Shown: positions 5,644-11,642 of the stretch, in pieces
How positions within the stretch are numbered: position 1 is the stretch's first letter
How the letters are laid out: each line of letters begins with the position of its first letter
DNA from: Triangularia verruculosa
Taxonomy: Eukaryota > Ascomycota > Sordariomycetes > Sordariales > Podosporaceae
Reading direction: 5' to 3'
Length of the DNA: 11,642 nt
NCBI GenBank assembly: GCA_033296885.1
Contig: MU864144.1
Span: forward strand, 1 to 11,642
Translations under genes and position numbers: made by a program
The notes under the pieces: generated by a model
The model's database searches: none
What the model was told of the DNA's origin: nothing
What the model saw: only the letters and a program-made list of their open reading frames with translations

Positions 5644-8600
5644 TTACTTAATCAGTGCCGTCGATCCAGCATTGGTCTGAGCCTTAATATCCGCCCCGTT
5701 GTCGATGAGAAGTCGCACAACCGCCTCGTGGCCATTCTGTGAAGCCCAAATCAGTGCCGTCGATCCAAAACGGTCCTGAGCCTTAATATCCGCCCCGTTG
5801 TCGATGAGAAGTCGCACGACCGCCTCGTGTCCATTCTGTGAAGCCCAAATCAGTGCCGTCCATCCAAAACGGTCCTGAGCCTTAATATCCGCCCCGTTGT
5901 CGATGAGAAGTCGCACAACCGCCTCGTGGCCATTCTGTGAAGCCCAAATCAGTGCCGTCGATCCAAAACGGTCCTGAGCCTTAATATCCGCCCCGTTGTC
6001 GATGAGAAGTCGCACGACCGCCTCGTGGCCATTCTGTGAGGCCCAAATCAGTGCCTCCTGAGCCTTAATATCCGCCCCGTTGTCGATGAGAAGTCGCACG
6101 ACCGCCTCGTGTCCATTCTGTGAGGCCAAAATCAGTGCCGTCGATCCAAAACGGTCCTGAGCCTTAATATCCGCCCCGTTGTCGATAAGAAGTCGCACGA
6201 CCGCCTCGTGTCCATTCTGTGAGGCCCAAATCAGTGCTGTCGATCCAAAACGGTCCTGAGCCTTAATATCCGCCCCGTTGTCGATGAGAAGTCGCACGAC
6301 CGCCTCGTGTCCATTCTGTGAGGCCCAAATCAGTGCCGTCGATTCAAAACGGTCCTGAGCCTTAATATCCGCCCCGTTGTCGATAAGAAGTCGCACGACC
6401 GCCTCGTGTCCATTCTGTGAGGCCCAAATCAGTGCCGTCCATCCAGAACCGTCCTGAGCCTTAATATCCGCCCCGTTGTCGATGAGAAGTCGCACGACCG
6501 CCTCGTGGCCATTCTGTGAGGCCAAAATCAGTGCCGTCCATTCAAAACCGTCCTGAGCCTTAATATCCGCCCCGTTGTCGATGAGAAGTCGCACGACCGC
6601 CTCGTGGCCATTCTCTAGAGCCCGGTGGAGTGGCCTATATCCTCTCCCATCGACTTCGTCAGGGTCTGCCCCTCCTTGAATTAATAATTCCACAATGCTC
6701 AGCCTACCCTCCTGGGCAGCCCACGATAATGGCGTCCGACCTTGGTGACACCTCAAGTCCTTCTTGTAGTTTAAACCTTCAGTGATATCCACGCCATCGC
6801 AGACAGTTGATGACAAGCCCAAAAGTGCGGCTATGGCACTTTTATGGCCGTTTGCTAACGCAGCGAAAAGCGGATACTGGTACCTTTCCCCAGGAACGTC
6901 GGTAGCCGGCTCTCTTTTCATCTGTGTACGAATAAGGTTTCCCAGCCCTTTGTCTGCTAGAACATAGAGCGGGGTTGCATGGGGGCCATACCGCCGAGCT
7001 TTGAACTTCTCGAGGTGGTTGATTACCCTGATTCCAGCCGAAGCAAAGAATTGGGTCAAAAAAAAGTCTTGCGGAACCACAGGCGCCGCAGCATTGGCGT
7101 GGTAGAGGACCTGCTGACCGGCATACTCCAGGAACGAGCATTTCTCGGCCATGGCGTTCCATTCGTCGTCTTCGCCCTCTGGTGCGTCGATGATTGCCCG
7201 TACTCTTGGATGATGCAGGTAAGTAGTGCAACAACGCTTGAGAATTTCGTGGCTAGGACCCTCCAAGTCGAATCCAAGTTCAGGCCACAAATCCTGGACG
7301 CCCTTTTCTTTCACCAAAAAGTCCCGCACTGATTCATGAATGAACTGCACGGTCGGCTGCTTAGATTTGGTGATCTCAGCAAGCCCCTTCGAGGAACTCG
7401 TAACCAGTTTGACGGCATCCATGTGTGTGTTATCTGGCAACTCGGGATCGACAAGACGCTGCTCCAACAAGCCCGCCCACAGCGCATGGCGGAACTCTGC
7501 TGGACTCAAAGGCCGCTTTGCAAAGAGAATCCAGAGAATGCAGAGCTGTAGCGATTCAGTTCTATGTTGATCGCGTGCTAGCATGCTCCTGAAGAGTTTG
7601 CTTAATTCGGCCGGGATTTCCGAAAGCTTCTTCCTGAGAGCGAGGGCGCCGTGGCTACTCTCATTGTTTAGGATTTCCACTACTAACACGACCCACATGA
7701 AAACCCCAGCAGCTTTGTCCAGGATTTGGGATTGTAATTCTTCAAGAAGCGGGCGGTGCGTGATCCTGAGACGACTCTTAACGTACTGTGCCAAGTCTTC
7801 TCCGTGTCCCGATTCCTTCTCGAGGGTGAGCAAGATTCCCCGGCGAATATCAATGTACGGATATGGCCGACTCGAGAAACAGATTTGAAACCGAATGCCT
7901 TTATCGGTGGTATTCTCTGCCAATTCCTCGAAGAACTGGACCATGTCCCGGACCTCCAGCTCGTCACACTCATCGAGGGCGTCGACGAAGCAGGTAAAGC
8001 AGCGCTGGCCAAGGGCCATGACAGCGTTGCTGAGAAGCTCCTTTAGAGCGTTCAGGTCAGGGCAGTCTTGTTGGTTCCGCGGAACGATATCCGTGTTGTC
8101 TAGGACGGATTGAAGGTCCGAAAACTCGTGCAGGAGCTGCGTCAACAGAGACCGGTACATCCCGGAGATGGACCTTTCCAAATAGTCGCCTCGTGCATTG
8201 AAGAAGAAGGACGCTATGGCCATACTGGGCTTCTTGAAAACTTTCTTCATTTCCAGGTACACGAACTTCATTATGGTTGACTTTCCGGCACCTGCCTTGC
8301 CTCGCATCCATAAGAAGCCATGATTCTGCGATTGGTTTCTAGGGTCAAGCCAATCCTGGTATTTTGTGTGCTGTAGAAGCCAACGGCAGGTTCTGGTATG
8401 TGCAGCCCGAATAGTGGTTCTGCGGGCATCGATTTGCGGGAATTCAAGGCATTTTAGCAAGCGTTGCCGCCGTTCCAAAGCATAGTCGACTACTCGCATC
8501 CCCAGTCAGCATGATACTAGAGGAGAAGGGAGGGGCCAGGGCAATGGTTTGTATTACCGGCGGTATCGGGCTGGCTCGCATCGATGATGTATATGGGAGT

Positions 8601-9620
8601 CCGATCAAGTGTCCTGGACGAAGGCGGAAGCCCTTCCAGCAATTCCCTCGCGTATGCAGCTGCAGTTGCAGCAGAATAGTCTTGCCACTCCTTATTCTTG
8701 TGGGAATCCGAGTAGTCGCAAATGCCACGAATCGGCAAGCACTGGAGGTTATCCATCATGCCGGCTGCCTCCATCTCAAAGCACAGCGCCGAAAGTCGCT
8801 GAGCAATGTCATCCCGTGCTTTCCCGTCCTTCATAACCTTGTTTCCCGAAGCGATAACTCCGTAGTGGATCCTGGGTTCGTCAGAGAGGCGTGCGCCTCG
8901 TAGTTGCAGCTTTTCTGGGTCGCAGTCAATACATGTTGGCGCCCCGAGAGGGTGTTCATAGGACGCTTGGAACAGGCGATCGGGGTGGTTCGGGCGTAAG
9001 ATATTCGGGAGTCGGCTTCGCAGGATGCTTGCCATTCGACTGCTGGAACGGTGCGGCCCATGCTTCGATCGTAGAGCAGACACAGCCGAGTTTAGCAGCC
9101 ACGCAGGAGTCTTCGCATCAGCCGTTTCCTGGAATAAGCCGCCCGCAATCATTTTGCCCATGTCATACTGCATGACCCTCGTGCCGACGACGACATCGCC
9201 TAGGTACAAGTCGGCCTGGCTAGGGGATCCGCCGCCGATGCCGACCATTAAGGTAGCGCGGATGCTCGGAAAACTCCGCTTCAGGTTTGTCGCGACGATT
9301 GCGGCGTTGTTCGTTCCGTACTGTCCCGGCAAGCATGTCATGACAACGTTGTGCTGGTCGATGCGTCCGAGCACGTAGATATTGTCGTCGCCGGCTTGGT
9401 TGGGTGGCAGTGGGTGTTCCTCGTCCAGCATGGCACGCGATGCCGCCAGTTCTAAGGGAAGTGCACAGATCCAGGCGATTGTGTAGTCCCCATGCACAAG
9501 TGGAGAGTACGCATCGTGGTTTGGGTAAATGCCGCCATTGGAGGATATGTCGAAGGTTCTTGGCCGCTTCGGAAGGCTCGCAGACGGTTCTTCATCTTGG
9601 TACGTTCGTTTTGGATTCAT
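5644..9620 (-). CDS. Fungal NOD-like receptor: PNP_UDP-NACHT-ankyrin protein (two exons, 1302 aa)
   Basis: Predicted CDS: complement of 8558-9620 joined to 5644-8489. The ATG at 9620 is preceded by an in-frame TAA at 9636-9638. Residues 1-43 are polar with a basic PKRPR patch. Residues 44-330 form a nucleoside-phosphorylase-like domain: DYTIAWICALPLELAAS, MVGIGGG (125-131), CFEMEAAGMM (280-289) and ICDYSDSHKNKEWQ (300-313) with the conserved aspartates. A linker ending in FPQIDARRTTI leads to the NACHT NTPase: Walker A GKAGAGKST (418-426), Walker B FVDALDECD (522-530), FSSRP (559-563), then a winged-helix-like region and FIHESVRDFL (737-746). Degenerate ankyrin repeats start near 860; a regular array runs from about 937 to 1302. 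In related fungal receptors the repeats sense a ligand, NACHT oligomerises and the N-terminal domain is the effector; this role is inferred here. Every key motif is intact. The last repeat is cut short by the stop. Confidence 0.9.
5652..6614 (-). repeat. Array of near-identical 99-bp units encoding ankyrin repeats
   Basis: Unit starts on the plus strand (tcagtgcc) lie at 5652, 5751, 5850, 5949, 6048, 6132, 6231, 6330, 6429 and 6528: all 99 bp apart except 6048 to 6132, which is 84 bp through a 15-bp in-frame deletion. The encoded 33-residue unit is D-x-x-x-x-TALI-[WL]-ASQNGHEAVVRLLI-DNGADIKAQ. Nine units are near-identical, with a tenth partial unit (TNAGSTALIK) at the C-terminus. Amino-acid differences are confined to the four residues after D and the W/L position. 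Silent differences (GTT/GTC, CTT/CTC, GGA/GGC, GCT/GCC, ACA/ACG) are scattered through the rest. Confidence 0.95.
8490..8557 (-). other. 68-bp spliceosomal intron of the receptor gene
   Basis: On the minus strand it begins GTAATA (8557), has a branch-site-like GCTGAC (8510-8505) and ends TAG (8492-8490). It contains the TAG (8519-8517) that would otherwise end the first exon. Splicing is phase 1 (GCC G|TC GAC) and gives 3909 nt of coding sequence, a multiple of three. An acceptor 3 nt upstream (GAG at 8495-8493) is also in frame and would add one valine; TAG fits the fungal consensus better. Confidence 0.85.
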
Positions 9621-9879
9621 GGCAGGGCGTTTGCATTAACGACAATCGGGGAAATCGGTCGGAAGTAATCGGGGGTGGCAGATGCTGGAGCGGACGTCAG
9701 ACCTGCCAGCTTGGAGCAAAGGTGGGAGGTGGTTCATGATGGCGCAGGCGTGAGGCTGACCATCTCGAGGGAGGCAGCCGAGCAGGTGAGTGGCGTCACG
9801 TGTGGCATCAGGCTCTCAGGGCGAGCAAAGGACTTGCTGTCGCTTTCGGGAGCGGGGAAGTGGTGAGCTGGGAGTAAAA
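9621..9879 (-). promoter_or_regulatory. Presumed 5' UTR and promoter region of the receptor gene
   Basis: This gap lies between the receptor ATG and the end of the minus-strand fragment at 9880. The ATG has G at -3 (ctgccATGA). No clear TATA box is visible, and no operator or known binding site can be assigned. It is GC-rich and not RIP-mutated. Confidence 0.4.
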
Positions 9880-10227
9880 TTATTCGCGGAAAGTGACCCA
9901 GTGGTCGTCACCGATCCCGAAGACCTGCTCCCGCATGATGAGGTACTTCACCCCATGCTTTTCTCCGACCGGCTGCAACCGACCGTCCCCGGGATCAACT
10001 TCGGCGGTGACGGTAGCCCGTGCGGCCTTGCCAGACACCGATATGTCGACAGTGACCGACAGCCGTATTCCCAGGAACAACGCGCGGACCGAATCGCGCA
10101 GGGCGTTCTCAGCTCGTCATTTCCCCTGCTGCCTGAGGGCGGGGCTGTGCCCGATGGCAGTGCTCGATTGGCCGCTGTGCCGCACTTGTTGCACAAGCCT
10201 GAACGGTTCTGCGGCGCAGCCGGCTTC
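9880..10227 (-). pseudogene. Coding-like minus-strand fragment of unknown family, interrupted by one TGA
   Basis: Downstream of a TAA, one frame is open except for a single TGA at about 10117-10119, reading QQGK-stop-RAENALRDSVRALF. After it comes a stretch with alternating hydrophobic residues that suggests beta strands (LGIRLSVTVDISVSGKAARA, then EVDPGDGRLQPVGEKHGVKY, then LIMREQVFGIGDDHWVTF), ending at 9880. There is no ATG directly upstream of the good part, so it may be the last exon or surviving 3' end of a gene. The opposite strand is also open over this stretch (9790-10530), but its protein reads like an antisense shadow. I do not recognise the family. Confidence 0.32.
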
Positions 10228-10530
10228 ACCGTTCTCTTAAAATGGACAGTATTAACAGAGGAAAAGAGGCGCCCGTTTGTGGATCCCGAAACCCCCTGTT
10301 TTTTGACCCCTCTTCCCCTCAAAGACAAGCTTTTAGCAGCCAAATTAGTAGTTGGGTCGGTGACGACCAGCGAGTCCTTGGTGTTGGATGTTTTCTTTTT
10401 CTTCCCGCAGGATCCCTCTATTTACGTGGCCGACTGCCTGTCGTGGCTGCGTCAACGGAACCGTGTTCTCCCGGCGCGAGCCGGGGATGTGGTACTGAGC
10501 ATGTGTCCTACTAGGAAGGGAATGCCGTGA

Positions 10531-10639
10531 AGAGTGAGGGTGGTTTGACTTGCGAGAGGCTGATATCAGTTGGGCACTAATGTTATCGAAGAGGGAGAGA
10601 TATATGACGTTATCGAGTTGCTGCTCTTCGCCGAGACAG
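10531..10639. other. Sequence with no identifiable feature
   Basis: Normal GC composition between a plus-strand open frame of doubtful reality and the WD40-like relic. It could be a more decayed upstream part of that relic, but I cannot align it to a WD40 unit. Confidence 0.3.
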
Positions 10640-11039
10640 CTTGGCTAAGTGGGGGCCGCTGTACGACCCTGCAAAATTATGCACCTTGAGGGTCCGCTGG
10701 TGCTCGCCGGTCGCCATATCCTAAAGCCGTACCGTTTAATCGAGTGAAGCTGACGCTAGTGTAGTACCGTCCGGCGATAACGCTACCGCGTTAACCGAGC
10801 TGCTATGCCCCTCGAGGATCTACAGACACGCGTTCTACTCTAAGTTAACCTTTAATAATAATAGGATCTATTTAGAAATATAACTATAGAATACTCCCCT
10901 AATTATACTTTTTATTAGCGCAAAAACAATTGCAAAAGCATAAGTCTAAAAGGGATAAAGATCGATAATTTAGCAGAAACTAAGAATAAATTGTACTATA
11001 TTGTATAAAAAAGCGGAGACTATAGAACTAATATCGGGC
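10640..11039 (+). pseudogene. Relic resembling the C-terminus of a NACHT-WD40 receptor
   Basis: Plus-strand frames carry WD40-like pieces separated by frameshifts and stops: AAVRPCKIMHLEG near 10654-10692 (compare the common AATG..LQTLEGH), then SVVPSGDNAT and RIYRHAFYSKLTFNNNRIYLE near 10759-10880. Downstream, after stops, KA*V*KG*RSII*Q (about 10935-10975) keeps the spacing W-V-x-x-G-x-x-x-[IV]-[IL]-W, assuming the first and last TAG were TGG; this spacing is typical of the tail after the WD40 array in fungal NACHT-WD40 proteins. GC content falls sharply and stops accumulate towards 11039, as expected from RIP. It ends at the TA where the transposon relic starts. The 5' end and any NACHT domain are not present. 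The assignment rests on by-eye motif matching. Confidence 0.5.
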
Positions 11040-11041
11040 TA

Positions 11042-11503
11042 ACGTATATTATAAGCGAGCGATTAATATAAGCGAGCGACTACTTTTTCATAACCTTTAT
11101 ACTATTATCCTCAATTACTATATAACAATACTAGAAAATAACTATAATTACATCCGAAATAATTAAATTAAATAATTTTATAACCTTTTAATAAGTATAT
11201 ATATTATAGCTAGGTTTACTATATGTACTGTAGCACCGAACTTTCGTATAACCCCCCCTTATATTACTATTATCTAACTATATTTCTTTTATTACCTCCC
11301 TACTTACGGCCTTTTAATTTAATAAATCCTTCATATTTTATATAGTAAGTAATTCTCTGAGCTATATACGTATTCTTTTCGCTTTCCGGTATTTATTTAG
11401 TGCCTTATTTGCTTTATAAAGCGAAGATACCTTTAACTAAAGGAGAATTACTTAATATATTATAGTTATTATACCCTTAGTAAATTAGTTTATAGTTGTT
11501 AAC
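11042..11503 (-). mobile_element. Truncated, heavily RIP-mutated relic of a related Fot1-type element
   Basis: It starts after a TA (11040-11041) with ACGTATATTATAAGCGAGCG and follows 1769-2076 and then 2682-2836 of the first element in order. Landmarks are the degenerate zinc-knuckle region, 'atagtaagt' at 11342-11350, the stretch equivalent to SKYRRAKKIRI, and 'agttattatacccttagtaaa' at 11463-11483. The MITE insertion is absent, giving the empty site. The inverted repeat holds two copies of ATAAGCGAGCGA, again 17 bp apart but different in sequence from the first element, so this is another subfamily. The homology stops at 11503. Confidence 0.8.
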
Positions 11504-11504
11504 G

Positions 11505-11642
11505 TGTGGCACATAATAGGTGCCTGGTAAGACCCAGGTGTTGAGGAGCCGGGTAGGTCTTCCAACTTCTTCTCACATAAGCCTAACTCGGCAGACGAGC
11601 TCCTTAGCCAAGCCTAACCTTGGCACTATACTATTATAGGTC
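11505..11642. other. Un-RIPed sequence abutting the transposon relic, possibly the edge of another insertion
   Basis: Composition changes abruptly from very AT-rich to balanced at 11504-11505, and homology to the Fot1-type element stops there. The new sequence starts TGTGGCACATAATAGG, with the TG expected of an LTR, and contains small inverted repeats (GCCAAG/CTTGGC near 11608-11627). Its other end lies outside the window, so the element type cannot be fixed. Confidence 0.3.

Noticed and set aside
6782..8113. Several plus- and minus-strand frames overlapping the NACHT exon
   Set aside because: Shadows of the receptor coding sequence; none has independent motifs.
8511..9378. Plus-strand frames opposite the PNP_UDP exon
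   Set aside because: Antisense shadows of a clearly conserved domain.
9790..10530. Plus-strand 246-codon open frame, with a pyrimidine-rich ...cttcccgcag acceptor-like site ending at 10410
   Set aside because: The protein has no recognisable motif and reads like the antisense of the minus-strand fragment; no matching donor and branch site were found. Kept only as an alternative reading.

Overview
The window looks like accessory sequence from a filamentous ascomycete (Pezizomycotina). Evidence: a two-exon fungal NOD-like receptor gene with a short fungal-type intron, Fot1/Pogo-type DNA transposons, and AT-rich blocks almost free of CA/TG dinucleotides but still holding CG, the signature of repeat-induced point mutation (RIP).

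Layout. 1-190: probable 3' end of a diverged hairpin-rich element. 191-1766: RIP-degraded AT-rich sequence into which a 733-bp MITE-like element (749-1481) is inserted. 1769-4234: a RIP-damaged Fot1/Pogo-type transposon flanked by TA, whose transposase runs on the minus strand. A second copy of the MITE-like element (2077-2674) sits inside the end of that transposase frame, with a clean target-site duplication. 4328-4787: an unidentified frameshifted coding relic, adjoining an LTR-like segment (4753-5050) that carries four 29-bp tandem repeats. 5051-5643: no supported gene.

5644-9620 (minus strand) is the main gene. Two reading frames join in frame across a 68-bp intron (8490-8557) into a predicted 1302-residue receptor: N-terminal nucleoside-phosphorylase-like (PNP_UDP) domain, NACHT NTPase, and a C-terminal ankyrin array. 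Nine ankyrin units are almost identical. Amino-acid changes fall at five positions on the predicted binding surface, while the rest of the unit shows only silent changes.

9621-9879 is the presumed promoter. 9880-10227 holds a minus-strand coding-like fragment of unknown identity. 10640-11039 holds a stop-riddled plus-strand relic resembling the C-terminus of a NACHT-WD40 receptor. 11042-11503 is the 3' part of a second, heavily RIP-mutated transposon related to the first; it keeps the empty site of the MITE insertion. 11505-11642 is un-RIPed sequence that starts abruptly inside that relic.

Overall this is one apparently intact immune/incompatibility-type receptor gene beside the remains of another receptor, set in nested and decayed transposons.
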